Below, in pieces: positions 38,877 through 48,735 of a stretch of 64,000 nucleotides of DNA. Where the stretch lies: contig CAMHSB010000001.1 in NCBI GenBank assembly GCA_946187695.1, positions 237,606-301,605 of the forward strand, in the 5' to 3' direction. Each line of letters starts with the position of its first letter. Position 1 is the stretch's first letter. This stretch comes from an uncultured Bacteroidales bacterium. GTDB lineage: Bacteria; Bacteroidota; Bacteroidia; Bacteroidales; Paludibacteraceae. Below the pieces are notes generated by a model. The model was given only the letters and a program-made list of their open reading frames with translations, was not told the DNA's origin and searched no databases. Both the position numbers and the translations under genes were made by a program.

Positions 38877-40236
38877 CTAACAAGTATTGTTGAATCACCG
38901 TTTGTATGTTTCGTGCTTTGCCAGGGGCGGAGTTGATGAGGATCGCGAAGACCCAGGTCTCTCCGTTGGGCATATCGATGTAACCGGCGAAGTTCTTTGT
39001 GCCGGCAATTGTTCCGCTTTTGGCATGGATTCGACCTTCAAGTTCGGTCTTTGGGCACAGGCTCTTGAGTGTACCGCTTTGTCCGCTCACTGGGAGAGAG
39101 TTGATCCATGCCTCTTTGTTGTTACTGCGCGCCATGAAGGATAGCAGCTGCACGAAAGCTTTCGCACTCACGGCATCTTGCGGTGCGAGACCACAGCCGT
39201 CTTTGATGATGGCGTTTTGAACGGTCACTCCTCTCCGACGCCAAAAATCCCGAAGGAGGTCCTGGCTGTTATGAATCGTGCCGGGTAGGGTATAGCGTGT
39301 GCCTAAATAACGGAACAGCGCCTCGGCGTAGAGGTTGTTGCTATTGACGTTCGTCTCCTTGATGATTTCCGACAGCGGTTCGGAATAATGGATGTAGAGT
39401 TCCGTGCGGGGCGGTACAAGCGGGTTGTAGTCCGCTATATAATTGGCATCGCGTTTGACGGAGATACCCGCTTCGCGCAGCCGATTCGTGAAATGGCGTG
39501 CTAAAAGCAGTCCGGGATTCGGCAGGTCACCTTTGACACCGAACGTACCGAGGTTAGAAGGTACGGCGCCGGTGAGGTACCGTTCGCGGCTGTAGGGTAG
39601 TCCGCTCACAAAGGCTCCATCGTAGGTGATCTTGTCGCAGCGGATACGGTTGATGAAATAAACATCCTCCACGTAGGGTTCGGTCTTAACGACTTTCGCG
39701 ACCGTGCCGGGTTCTCCGCTCTGGAGCACGATGTTCATCGTATTGCCGTAGTAGTTAAGGGCAAAGATGCCCGGGGCATAGTAGTTACCGGCGTCCTCGC
39801 ATAGCCAGTTGGGGTTCTGCGCCTCGCCGTCTAACATCGTCATGTCGGCGATGATGCCGCCGTCAATGGTGGTGATGCCTGCTTTCTGAACGGCTTTGAG
39901 CCATTGGTCGAGAAAACCCGTGCGGCCTTTCCATCCCAAAGAGGGGTCACAACTGCCGTGGATATAGAGGTTGCCGTGTAAGACACCGTTCTCGATGGTA
40001 CCTGTATATTCGAGGACAGTCGGAAAACGGTATCCCGGGCCGAGTGTCTCGAGTGCCGCGCCGGTCGTCAGTAACTTCATAACCGACGCCGGCGGCACTA
40101 CGTGATCTGCACGGTAACTATCTATCACTTCGCCCGTCTGCATGTTTTGCACATAGACAGACATGTTGGCTTGGCCTGTGATCGGATGGGTCAACAGGAA
40201 ATTGATAGAGAGCAATATGGAAGCAAAGATACTCAC
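38854..40236 (-). CDS. dacB: D-alanyl-D-alanine carboxypeptidase/endopeptidase (PBP4 family)
   Basis: PPASVMKLLTTGAALETLG (SxxK), NNLYAE (SxN-like), HAKSGT (KSG). Confidence 0.9.
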   Translation of the reverse strand: MSIFASILLSINFLLTHPITGQANMSVYVQNMQTGEVIDSYRADHVVPPASVMKLLTTGAALETLGPGYRFPTVLEYTGTIENGVLHGNLYIHGSCDPSLGWKGRTGFLDQWLKAVQKAGITTIDGGIIADMTMLDGEAQNPNWLCEDAGNYYAPGIFALNYYGNTMNIVLQSGEPGTVAKVVKTEPYVEDVYFINRIRCDKITYDGAFVSGLPYSRERYLTGAVPSNLGTFGVKGDLPNPGLLLARHFTNRLREAGISVKRDANYIADYNPLVPPRTELYIHYSEPLSEIIKETNVNSNNLYAEALFRYLGTRYTLPGTIHNSQDLLRDFWRRRGVTVQNAIIKDGCGLAPQDAVSAKAFVQLLSFMARSNNKEAWINSLPVSGQSGTLKSLCPKTELEGRIHAKSGTIAGTKNFAGYIDMPNGETWVFAILINSAPGKARNIQTVIQQYLLDVYRQHQ

Positions 40237-42545
40237 TTGCTCAGATACTCATGCATGGCAGCTGCGGCTTTGCGGCCGTCCGACATAGCGAGAATGACGG
40301 TAGCACCTCCACGAACGATATCGCCTCCGGCGAAGATCATCGGCAGGTTGGATTGCATACCTTCGTTTACGACGATCGTACCTTTCTTTCCGATCTCGAG
40401 ACCTTCTACGGACGAAGGAATCAGCGGGTTCGGGCTAACGCCTACAGCAACGATGACGAGATCGACAGGGATCGTGACGGTCTTGCCTTCTACGGGCACC
40501 GGACTGCGACGACCGGATTCGTCGGGTTCGCCGAGTTCCATGACTTGGAGTACGGCTTCGCAAACACGTCCGTTCTCGTCGGCATGGTACTCAATCGGGT
40601 TGTGCAGGGTCATAAACTCGATGCCTTCTTGTTTGGCGTGATGTACCTCTTCGATACGCGCCGGCATCTCTTCTTCAGAGCGGCGGTAGATGATCATCGC
40701 ACGTTCTGCACCGAGCCGTTTGGCGGTACGCACCGCATCCATAGCGGTATTACCACCACCGATGATGGCTACGTTCTTTCCGTAGAGCAGCGGGGTGTCG
40801 GTCGCGGGGTTCGAAGCGTCCATGAGGTTGACGCGGGTCAGGTACTCGTTGGAGGACATGACGCCGTTGAGGTTCTCGCCCGGGATGTTCATGAAGCGGG
40901 GCAGACCTGCTCCAGAACCCACGAAGATACCTTTGAAACCTTGCTCTTCGAGTTCTTTGATCGAGATGGTCTTACCGATGATTGTGTCGGTATGGAACTG
41001 CACGCCCAAGGCACGCAGACCGTCTATCTCGATGTCCACGATGCGATTCGGCAGACGGAACTCCGGAATACCGTATTTGAGTACACCGCCGATCTCGTGC
41101 AGGGCTTCGAAGACATGTACCTCATAGCCGTACTTAGCGGCATCTCCGGCAAAGGTAAGACCTGCAGGGCCGGAACCAACCACCGCAATTTTAGCGCCGG
41201 TCGGCTTTTTATTTTCGACTTTTTTCTCTTGGCTGTTGGCAAAATCTGCGCAGAAACGCTCGAGGTAACCGATAGCAACTGCCGGATGACCCATCTTGAG
41301 ATGGATACACTGCGATTCACATTGTTTCTCTTGCGGGCATACACGACCGCAAACGGCGGGCAGAGAGGAAGACTCTTTGATAACCGCTGCAGCGCCGAGA
41401 ACGTCGCCTGTCTCAAGGGTTTTGATGAAGCCCGGGATATTGATGTTGACCGGACAGCCTTGTACGCAGGTCGGGTTCTTACAGTTCAGGCAACGATGAG
41501 ACTCCGTGATGGCTTGATCGAAGGTCAGACCTTGGTTAACTTCCTCGTGCAGGCTCTTTACACGCACTTCCGGACGCAGTTCGGGCATCTGAACACGTGG
41601 TATAGCGACGCGATCTTTCGGTTTGCCTTCGAAGGGCTCTACCGGCTTTACAGTAGCCTTACCTTGGCTTTGACCGTCGGTTGACTGTCGGTTGACCGTC
41701 GTTTGACCGTCGTTTTTGGAAGCCTTTTGGGCTTGATATGCTTCGAGCGCCTCCGCTTCTTCCGCTTTGTAGGATTTCATGCGGCTGAGCATCTCTGTCC
41801 AATCGACCTCGTGGGCGTCAAATTCAGGTCCATCGACGCAGACGAACTTCGTTTTGCCGCCTACGGTAACACGGCACGCGCCGCACATTCCTGTGCCATC
41901 GACCATGATCGTGTTGAGCGAAGCTTCGGTCGGGATATTGTATTTGGCGGTCGTGAGGGCAACGAACTTCATCATGATCGCCGGGCCGATCGTGATACAC
42001 TTATCGACCTGTTCGCGGTTGATGACTTGCTCGACACCTACGGTGACGACACCTTGTTGTCCGGCAGAACCATCGTCGGTCATGATGATCACTTCGTCCG
42101 ACCATTGTGCCAATTCATCGCGGAGGATGAGCAGGTCTTTGTTACGGGCTGCGAGAACGGTAATGACTTTATTGCCGGCTTTCTTGAGGGCTTCGGCGAT
42201 AGGCAACATAGGCGCAGCGCCTACACCACCGCACGCACAAACGACCGTACCGTATTTCTCAATACGAGTAGCGCGACCGAGCGGTCCGACCACGTCGTGG
42301 ATCGAATCGCCGGCGTTGAGAGCCAGCAGTTTGTGGGTGGAAGCACCTACTTGTTGAACGACAAGGGTGATAGTCCCTTTCTCGATGTCTGCGCCGGCGA
42401 TGGTCAAGGGCACACGCTCCGAGTTGGCATCCACGCGAATGATCACAAAATGGCCGGCACGACGACTGCGGGCAATAAGCGGAGCTTCAACTATGAGCTC
42501 CGCTACATTGTCCGAAAAGAATCTTTTGGAAATGATTTTATTCAT
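40233..42545 (-). CDS. Fused NfnA/sulfide dehydrogenase-like flavoprotein + GltD-like (NfnB/NADPH-dependent glutamate synthase small chain)
   Basis: N-half: FIIRVDANSERVPLTIAG, CGACRVTV; C-half: CxxCxxxCP clusters, GSGPAGLTFAGD, GGGNTAMDA. Confidence 0.9.
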   Translation of the reverse strand: MNKIISKRFFSDNVAELIVEAPLIARSRRAGHFVIIRVDANSERVPLTIAGADIEKGTITLVVQQVGASTHKLLALNAGDSIHDVVGPLGRATRIEKYGTVVCACGGVGAAPMLPIAEALKKAGNKVITVLAARNKDLLILRDELAQWSDEVIIMTDDGSAGQQGVVTVGVEQVINREQVDKCITIGPAIMMKFVALTTAKYNIPTEASLNTIMVDGTGMCGACRVTVGGKTKFVCVDGPEFDAHEVDWTEMLSRMKSYKAEEAEALEAYQAQKASKNDGQTTVNRQSTDGQSQGKATVKPVEPFEGKPKDRVAIPRVQMPELRPEVRVKSLHEEVNQGLTFDQAITESHRCLNCKNPTCVQGCPVNINIPGFIKTLETGDVLGAAAVIKESSSLPAVCGRVCPQEKQCESQCIHLKMGHPAVAIGYLERFCADFANSQEKKVENKKPTGAKIAVVGSGPAGLTFAGDAAKYGYEVHVFEALHEIGGVLKYGIPEFRLPNRIVDIEIDGLRALGVQFHTDTIIGKTISIKELEEQGFKGIFVGSGAGLPRFMNIPGENLNGVMSSNEYLTRVNLMDASNPATDTPLLYGKNVAIIGGGNTAMDAVRTAKRLGAERAMIIYRRSEEEMPARIEEVHHAKQEGIEFMTLHNPIEYHADENGRVCEAVLQVMELGEPDESGRRSPVPVEGKTVTIPVDLVIVAVGVSPNPLIPSSVEGLEIGKKGTIVVNEGMQSNLPMIFAGGDIVRGGATVILAMSDGRKAAAAMHEYLSK
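41672..41715. repeat. Four tandem copies of an 11-bp unit (gaccgtcggtt/gactgtcggtt/gaccgtcgttt/gaccgtcgttt) in the NfnA-NfnB linker
   Basis: Direct reading; at most 2 mismatches between units. Confidence 0.9.
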
Positions 42546-42555
42546 TAATTTCTTT

Positions 42556-43434
42556 TTAGAAATGTTTTGTTTCTTTGCCTACGATAGAGGAAAGGAGGTT
42601 GTTGGCCAGACGGGAAGCACCGAAACGGAACCACTCGTTGTTGAGCCATTCTTCGCCAAGGATCTCCTTGACGAGCGTGAAGTGCTGTACAGCCTCGTCG
42701 GTTGTCGAAACACCACCGGCGGGTTTGTAACCCATCTTGATACCTGCTTTCTCTTTCCATGCCTTGATGGCGTGGCACATGATGAATGTAGCCTCCGGCG
42801 TAGCGTTCACGCTGATCTTACCGGTCGAGGTCTTGATGAAATCGCAGCCTGCAGCCATCGAGAGGATGGAAGCTTTCCAGATGTTCTCTGCGGTCTTGAG
42901 GAGTCCGGTCTCGAGAATCACTTTGAGATGATGCTCTTTGCAAACGTCCTTGATCTCGCGGATCTCGTCGAAGCACTCCTGGTAACGGCCTTCGAGGAAC
43001 TTACCTACGGAAAGCACGATATCTACCTCGGTAGCACCCATCTTGAGGGCCATTGCGGTCTCGGCTACTTTAATCTCCGGGAAAGTCTGTGCAGCGGGGA
43101 AACCGGCACAGCAGCAAGCGATATTGAACTTCGGATCCTTGAGGGCTTTGCGTACGTACTCTGCCATAGCAGGATAAACGCAGATAGCGGCTACGTTGGG
43201 CACACCCGGGAATTTCGCCTCGAAGGTGTTAACAGCATTTGCCATGCTTTCTACTTTAGCAATCGTGTCGTCTGCACTCAGGGTGGTGTAGTCAATCTGG
43301 TGGAGGCACTCTTTCCATACCTCGATATTGTTGTTCTCTGCAAAATGTTTTGCTTCGATGTCAGCAACTTGAGCTTTTACTTGCTCATCGGTAAACGGGC
43401 AGGGGTACTGCGCAAATAATTCTTCAAAATTCAT
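42556..43434 (-). CDS. deoC: Deoxyribose-phosphate aldolase
   Basis: CVYPA, KTSTGKI, GYKPAGGVST. Confidence 0.93.
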   Translation of the reverse strand: MNFEELFAQYPCPFTDEQVKAQVADIEAKHFAENNNIEVWKECLHQIDYTTLSADDTIAKVESMANAVNTFEAKFPGVPNVAAICVYPAMAEYVRKALKDPKFNIACCCAGFPAAQTFPEIKVAETAMALKMGATEVDIVLSVGKFLEGRYQECFDEIREIKDVCKEHHLKVILETGLLKTAENIWKASILSMAAGCDFIKTSTGKISVNATPEATFIMCHAIKAWKEKAGIKMGYKPAGGVSTTDEAVQHFTLVKEILGEEWLNNEWFRFGASRLANNLLSSIVGKETKHF

Positions 43435-43452
43435 GGTTGTAAATTATTTAAG

Positions 43453-44178
43453 TTAAACATTTTTTGCTTTTGCTTTGGGCTTGGCAGCAGCTTTTGCCTT
43501 GGGCTCAACATCTGCGAGGCGACCGATAATGGTCTCGTTACCGCGCACGTGTTCCCCTACGGTGACGAACATCTCCGTGTCCAGCGGCAAGTACATATCC
43601 ACGCGCGAGCCGAGTTTAATGAAGCCGAGGTGGGTGTTACGATGCGCCTGATGACCGGGCTTGGCGTAAGTTACGATACGACGTGCCATAGCACCGGCGA
43701 TCTGTCGAAGGGCGATCTGCACTTTGTTCGGTGTCTCTATGACCACGAGCGAACGCTCGTTGTCCGTACTCGATTTGGGCAACCACGCACCCATGTGACG
43801 GCCTTTCTGATGCTCGCTTACCAAGACCGTACCCTCAATCGGGAACCAGTTAGCGTGCACATTGAACGGCGACATGAAGATGGAAACTTGCAGTTTCTGC
43901 TCATGGAAATACTCGTTCTCTTCGGTGGGTTCAACCACTACCACGCGACCATCCGCCGGGGCGATGATGAAATTCGGATCATCGATCTCCAGCACGCGCA
44001 CCGGATTGCGGAAGAAATAGGTAACGAACACGAGCAGTACCGCTGTCAGTACCAACGTGATAGCGAATACCCAATGGGGTTGCACAAACAAATAAATCGG
44101 TACGTTAATGATAAACAAGAGCAGCACCGTACCCATGATCAAGCCGCGTCCTTCTCTGTGTATTCTGGGAGTTTTCAT
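43453..44178 (-). CDS. psd: Phosphatidylserine decarboxylase-related protein
   Basis: IAPADGRVV, FMSPFNVHANW, IKLGSRVD (GS autocleavage site). Confidence 0.92.
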   Translation of the reverse strand: MKTPRIHREGRGLIMGTVLLLFIINVPIYLFVQPHWVFAITLVLTAVLLVFVTYFFRNPVRVLEIDDPNFIIAPADGRVVVVEPTEENEYFHEQKLQVSIFMSPFNVHANWFPIEGTVLVSEHQKGRHMGAWLPKSSTDNERSLVVIETPNKVQIALRQIAGAMARRIVTYAKPGHQAHRNTHLGFIKLGSRVDMYLPLDTEMFVTVGEHVRGNETIIGRLADVEPKAKAAAKPKAKAKNV

Positions 44179-44182
44179 AATC

Positions 44183-44614
44183 TTATTGCCACATTGCGTA
44201 GGGGAATTGCGCCAGCATGTCCGCTGCCTGGTCGAGCCCCGTTTGCAGTTTTTTCTCCAACATCATTTTGAACATAAAGGGGATATCCGCTTTGATGGTC
44301 AGTTTGAGCCGTGTGTCGGTCGGGCTCACTTCTTTCATCTGGATCCAGAAGTTGGCGTCCATCGGAATGCCTTCTGCGCCGAACTTGACGGTATCGTTCT
44401 CAATGCGATCGACGATAGCGATGGTGATTTTCTGCGCCAAGCCATCCACTTTGAGGCGTACACGATCCGGCTCGATTTCCATCTCCTGGATCTTGTCCTT
44501 CGGAATCATATCCTTCACGCGCTCCAGGTTCTGCATGTTGCTCAGCACACGATAAATCTGCGCTGCCGAACAGGGTGCGGATGTGATTTTGCTTTCGTAT
44601 TTTGATTCTGCCAT
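44183..44614 (-). CDS. SRPBCC family protein
   Basis: Polyketide-cyclase/START-like layout; 143 aa. Confidence 0.7.
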   Translation of the reverse strand: MAESKYESKITSAPCSAAQIYRVLSNMQNLERVKDMIPKDKIQEMEIEPDRVRLKVDGLAQKITIAIVDRIENDTVKFGAEGIPMDANFWIQMKEVSPTDTRLKLTIKADIPFMFKMMLEKKLQTGLDQAADMLAQFPYAMWQ

Positions 44615-44638
44615 ATTATTCCATTTTAATACCGGCTA

Positions 44639-44670
44639 CAAAATTACTGCTTTTTTTTGATATATGCAAA
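44639..44670 (-). promoter_or_regulatory. Promoter TTTGCATATATCA...TAATTTTG for 44614 gene
   Basis: TTTG-N20-TAATTTTG on minus strand. Confidence 0.8.
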
Positions 44671-44683
44671 TATTTTTGTATTT

Positions 44684-47641
44684 TTACTCTGCAACGACCT
44701 CCATATTACCATTTTCTGTCTTGCAGTTGACCGTTACTGTAATCGTATATGCGCCGGCTGTTTCCACATACGCATTGTTGCCCCATAAACCATACATTCC
44801 GATGTCAAACGAATCGATGTCTCCTTCTCCCATATTGGTGTAACGTGCCTTGAATTCACCTCCGGCGGTAAGCAAAACATGCTCTTTCTGCCAGATGTAA
44901 TTATCGCCATTCTTGGTCGGTGTACCCATAGATAACTTATTGCCCCAATTCCATATATCATCGGGTGTCGCACCTGTTTGATCTGCGATGCCGCTTCCGA
45001 CAAGCTCCAGTTCTACGTTACTATAATCAGCTCCATCATATTCTCGATTAAAGATGACTTCGTAAGAATAGGTGTTGGAGAGTTTGCCACTTGCCAAATG
45101 GTATTTCAGTTTTATTGTGTAATAACCGGCTTGGTTGATGGAAATGTTAGATCCATATGATTCCATATTTTCATTCAAGCACGTTGGGATACGGAGGTTG
45201 TCTTCGTCGTTGACAATAATCTTCCATACATTATTGTTTTTGAAGGCAAAAAGGCCGCTGGATTTGAACAGTACATCCGTCCACGTCCATTCGATCGTAT
45301 CGTTATTTGCGGATGCGTGCATTTCGGTATAATCTGCCGACCAGCCCCAACCGTTGTGACTGCCGCTAATACCCCACACTACGGGCGCAACAATAATGAT
45401 TGCTGTCGTTTTGTCATAGATGACATGATAGAGTCCGTCTTCGTTAACATGCATGGACTTTGTGCCGCTCATAACACCCTTGTAGCCGTCCACCGGATAA
45501 TAGTCCGTTTCCAAAGAAGTTGCCGAAAGCGTACCGCCGTAAACCGTTTTGTTTCCATTGGTCACCTGCGCTATATAAAACTTGTCCGTTGCGTGCAAAT
45601 AGATGTATTTCTCATAAAACCCTTCTCTCGGCGACCCCGTCCATTCATTGATCGCATTTGTCATGCCCATGAGCTGTTCCTCGTTGCGCTTGCCTTCCAT
45701 CACGATGTAGGTACCATCGGCATGTATGTCTGCGGCGAGAGCTAACAAGGGCAACGGACTAAGTTCATTGCCGGACTCGGTATTCTCCAAATAATCGATA
45801 TAGGTCGGGTCGTTGTATTTGCCGAAACGGATGAGGTCGCGCCGACGAACACATTCCCAATAGAACTCACGTCCGCGCTCGTTCAGTAACTCATCCAAGG
45901 TTAAGGATGTATAATAATCCACACCTGCACGCTGACGAATCTTGCGGAAAGAAGAATCTTGGAGCAGTTGGTTCAGATTACCGGTTCCGCCACGCAAGAT
46001 CGCTTCGGCTTTCATGTACAAAATATCGGCATAACGGAAGATAACAAAGTCATTCTCCATATATCGATAGGTACCGGTTTTGTCCACTTCGTACTTGATC
46101 ATTCGTGCACCATCACTCCACCTTGCATTCTCGATGGAAGAGACATTCGTTATAAGGATCACATCCTCCCAGTTATCGTCTCTTACTACAACGCCGTTGT
46201 TTTTGACCGGTCCTGCAAGCCAACCGTGTCCGTCACATCCATCGGATCCTTGGATCGTATCGCACAAGCCGCGTACGTCTCTGCCGTACTCGAAGCGGTT
46301 GAGGAATGATTTGGTGGCGCAGGCACCGTTCCATGGTTTTTCCAGCATGTTCCACACCTCCTGCATGGCATAAGGCAAAGTTACAAGCTGTAAACGCGAT
46401 TTGTTCATCATAGCGCCATCATAGCTACTCATCATATTGGAAGATCCATCTTCAATCAACACGAAGATATTTTCGCGGCTTGTCTCATTCTGAATCTTGA
46501 AATTCGTGAAATAGTTGTCTTCGATGCTATACGAGCCGGATTGAATGATCTTGTCGCAATAACGGACGGCCTCTGTGTAGAAGTTAGTACCGTTAGCGGT
46601 ACAACCGAAGGATTCTGCGTTGAGGTACAGACGTGCCAGCAAAGCATAGGCGAAGCCTTGCGTCGCTTGACCTACATATTGCAAGCGGTTGGCATTGGTG
46701 ACTTTGGGAAGCTGAGGCGCGATGCGCTCCAGACATGCCACCAGTTTGCTCCATATCTCCTGTGCCGATTGCGTCTTGCCGTTTTCTCCCGGCACATATT
46801 CGCTGTCTTCAAACGGGAACGATCCGAAACAATCCAGCATCATGTAACCATAGAAGCAGCGCATAGCCTCCAATTGCAAGATGTTATTTTCTTTCTCCGT
46901 ATCGGAGAGCGCGGAATAGCGGATGATATCAATAAGCCGGTTACATTCCAGAATGCCGTATGAAAGCATGTTGTAGAAACTTTCCGAAGCGGCAGGTGCG
47001 TTATGGGTATGGATGTTTCTCCAATAGCCATTGTCATTCCAATGACCTCCCGGATATCGGGTAGGAATAATACATTCGTCTGTTGTTATCTCACTGATTC
47101 CCCAATAGCTCCAATGATCCGCGATGCTCGCATTGAATCGGGATGTTATTTCTTCCCAATAATAGGGCAAACTCTCGGAAACATGGTCGCTCGCCCACAT
47201 CGGCAGTACCTCTACTTCTATCGTCTGTGTGTAGTCAGAAAATTGGGCGGTGATCGTAGTTGTTCCCACTCGCAAGCCTAAGATCTGACACGCTGACATA
47301 GCATAGGAGGAGGGCGTTATTTCCTTTAATTGGATGATGCTGTCGTTACCTACCGTCCATTTGGTTTTGGCATATCCTCCATTAAGACCATCCCACACAA
47401 AAGGATTAAATCCGATCGCTTGGGCTTCCAGTAGAGCATAATCGTCTTTATGTACAGACAGTTGATGCGGCGCCAAGTTGATACCCGTTTCCGGGGCCTC
47501 AAACATAACGCTGTCTATCATTGCAATCGGGTACGAGAAAATGTAACCGTTTGCATTGTAGATATACATTGTTCTCTCCTCCTCGGCCGCAAATGCGACG
47601 CATGAAAGCATAATACTGAGTGCTAAAAATAACTTTTTCAT
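44684..47641 (-). CDS. RagB/SusD-like protein with N-terminal Big2-like domain and C-terminal SusE/SusF-like starch-binding region
   Basis: SusD-like NRLID.IR, LEAMRCFYGYMMLDCFG, ALLARLYLNAE, LNERGREFYWECVRRRDLIRFG; WGISGSHNGWGWSAD in the C-terminus. Confidence 0.8.
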   Translation of the reverse strand: MKKLFLALSIMLSCVAFAAEEERTMYIYNANGYIFSYPIAMIDSVMFEAPETGINLAPHQLSVHKDDYALLEAQAIGFNPFVWDGLNGGYAKTKWTVGNDSIIQLKEITPSSYAMSACQILGLRVGTTTITAQFSDYTQTIEVEVLPMWASDHVSESLPYYWEEITSRFNASIADHWSYWGISEITTDECIIPTRYPGGHWNDNGYWRNIHTHNAPAASESFYNMLSYGILECNRLIDIIRYSALSDTEKENNILQLEAMRCFYGYMMLDCFGSFPFEDSEYVPGENGKTQSAQEIWSKLVACLERIAPQLPKVTNANRLQYVGQATQGFAYALLARLYLNAESFGCTANGTNFYTEAVRYCDKIIQSGSYSIEDNYFTNFKIQNETSRENIFVLIEDGSSNMMSSYDGAMMNKSRLQLVTLPYAMQEVWNMLEKPWNGACATKSFLNRFEYGRDVRGLCDTIQGSDGCDGHGWLAGPVKNNGVVVRDDNWEDVILITNVSSIENARWSDGARMIKYEVDKTGTYRYMENDFVIFRYADILYMKAEAILRGGTGNLNQLLQDSSFRKIRQRAGVDYYTSLTLDELLNERGREFYWECVRRRDLIRFGKYNDPTYIDYLENTESGNELSPLPLLALAADIHADGTYIVMEGKRNEEQLMGMTNAINEWTGSPREGFYEKYIYLHATDKFYIAQVTNGNKTVYGGTLSATSLETDYYPVDGYKGVMSGTKSMHVNEDGLYHVIYDKTTAIIIVAPVVWGISGSHNGWGWSADYTEMHASANNDTIEWTWTDVLFKSSGLFAFKNNNVWKIIVNDEDNLRIPTCLNENMESYGSNISINQAGYYTIKLKYHLASGKLSNTYSYEVIFNREYDGADYSNVELELVGSGIADQTGATPDDIWNWGNKLSMGTPTKNGDNYIWQKEHVLLTAGGEFKARYTNMGEGDIDSFDIGMYGLWGNNAYVETAGAYTITVTVNCKTENGNMEVVAE

Positions 47642-47644
47642 GGA

Positions 47645-48133
47645 TTATTTTTTTATGAATTTAACAATCGTTTGATTAACTAAAAGGAGATAAGAACCTT
47701 CTGCCAGAGAAGATACATCGATGGTAGCCGTGGTTTCGTTTTGCGCACTTGCGGTCATCATAATTTGTCCGTTCGATGAATAAATACGCATCGCTTGAAT
47801 CGGCTCATAATTCTCCACTTTAATTTGGTATGTAGCAGGGTTCGGGAATACTTTCAGAACCGGCTTTCCCTCTTGCACATTGTCTATGTCGGAAGTTATA
47901 TCTTGACCATCCGTGAACAATAGCACATGGACATTTGCTAACGCATTTTGGCTTACCAGTTGATTCGAAAAGTCATAAACAAAAATACTATCCGCCTTGA
48001 ATTTAAACTTGGCAAACGAAGAAATGTACTCTGTTTGTTCTTGAGGGGACAATTTGACAATCTCAAGCGTGTTTTCTGCCGAAACGCTCAGCCCGAAACA
48101 GCAGAGTAAGACATAGAGAATGATTTTTTTCAT
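47645..48133 (-). CDS. Small secreted protein with T9SS type A sorting domain
   Basis: LKVFPNPATYQIKVE...MRIYSSNGQIM...LAEGSYLLLVNQTIVKFIKK. Confidence 0.85.
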   Translation of the reverse strand: MKKIILYVLLCCFGLSVSAENTLEIVKLSPQEQTEYISSFAKFKFKADSIFVYDFSNQLVSQNALANVHVLLFTDGQDITSDIDNVQEGKPVLKVFPNPATYQIKVENYEPIQAMRIYSSNGQIMMTASAQNETTATIDVSSLAEGSYLLLVNQTIVKFIKK

Positions 48134-48149
48134 AAGTATTGAAATTTAA

Positions 48150-48611
48150 TTATTTTTGTAGGCGTTTTTGGTATTTTTGGACCTCTAAAGAGGTGCGTTG
48201 GATACGTTTTTCGAGTTCTTTGATGTCCGAAATGACAATTTGAAGGTGTTGCGCCTGATCGAGTTTGGGATCGTCGGTGGATTCGATACGCTTTCCGTTC
48301 CGGTAAAGCAGGATCTCTTTGCCGTCGTCGCGCACGAGGATACGCAGGCCGTTTTTGCCCGTGACAACATAGTTGCCGTGGTCCTGGTACTTGTCGTTCT
48401 TCTCATATTTGAAGAGCGCGATCAGGCTGTCTGCAACGGGCATCAGGCGTTCTAATTCGCCCTCGTAATACGCCAAACTGCGCACCTGTTCTTTTAGACA
48501 GATGCTGTCTTGAATATGTTTTTCGGCTTTGTGCTGCTCGACACGCGAAGGCTTGTTGCATCCCGCGAATGCAACTGCGCATAAGAGAATAAGGAATAAA
48601 GTTCTTCTCAT
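48150..48611 (-). CDS. Hypothetical lipoprotein with coiled coil
   Basis: Start MRRTLFLILL; lipobox FAGC. Confidence 0.65.
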   Translation of the reverse strand: MRRTLFLILLCAVAFAGCNKPSRVEQHKAEKHIQDSICLKEQVRSLAYYEGELERLMPVADSLIALFKYEKNDKYQDHGNYVVTGKNGLRILVRDDGKEILLYRNGKRIESTDDPKLDQAQHLQIVISDIKELEKRIQRTSLEVQKYQKRLQK

Positions 48612-48619
48612 ATCGGGCA

Positions 48620-48651
48620 CAAAGGTACGAAAAAAGATTGATATGCACAAA
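48620..48651 (-). promoter_or_regulatory. Promoter TTTGTGCATATCA...TACCTTTG
   Basis: TTTG-N20-TACCTTTG on minus strand. Confidence 0.75.
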
Positions 48652-48666
48652 TTTTTTTAATAAATA

Positions 48667-48698
48667 TTTGCACAATTCAAAAAAAAGTTGTAATTTTG
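48667..48698 (+). promoter_or_regulatory. Promoter TTTG-N20-TAATTTTG for 48736 gene
   Basis: Motif and spacing. Confidence 0.85.
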
Positions 48699-48735
48699 CA
48701 GCGAATTATGTGGATACACATACAAAACTAATTAT

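Noticed and set aside
42480-42502. Inverted repeat CGGAGCT...AGCTCCG near the 5' end of the Nfn fusion gene
   Set aside because: Lies in coding sequence, no U-tract, no second copy; probably chance
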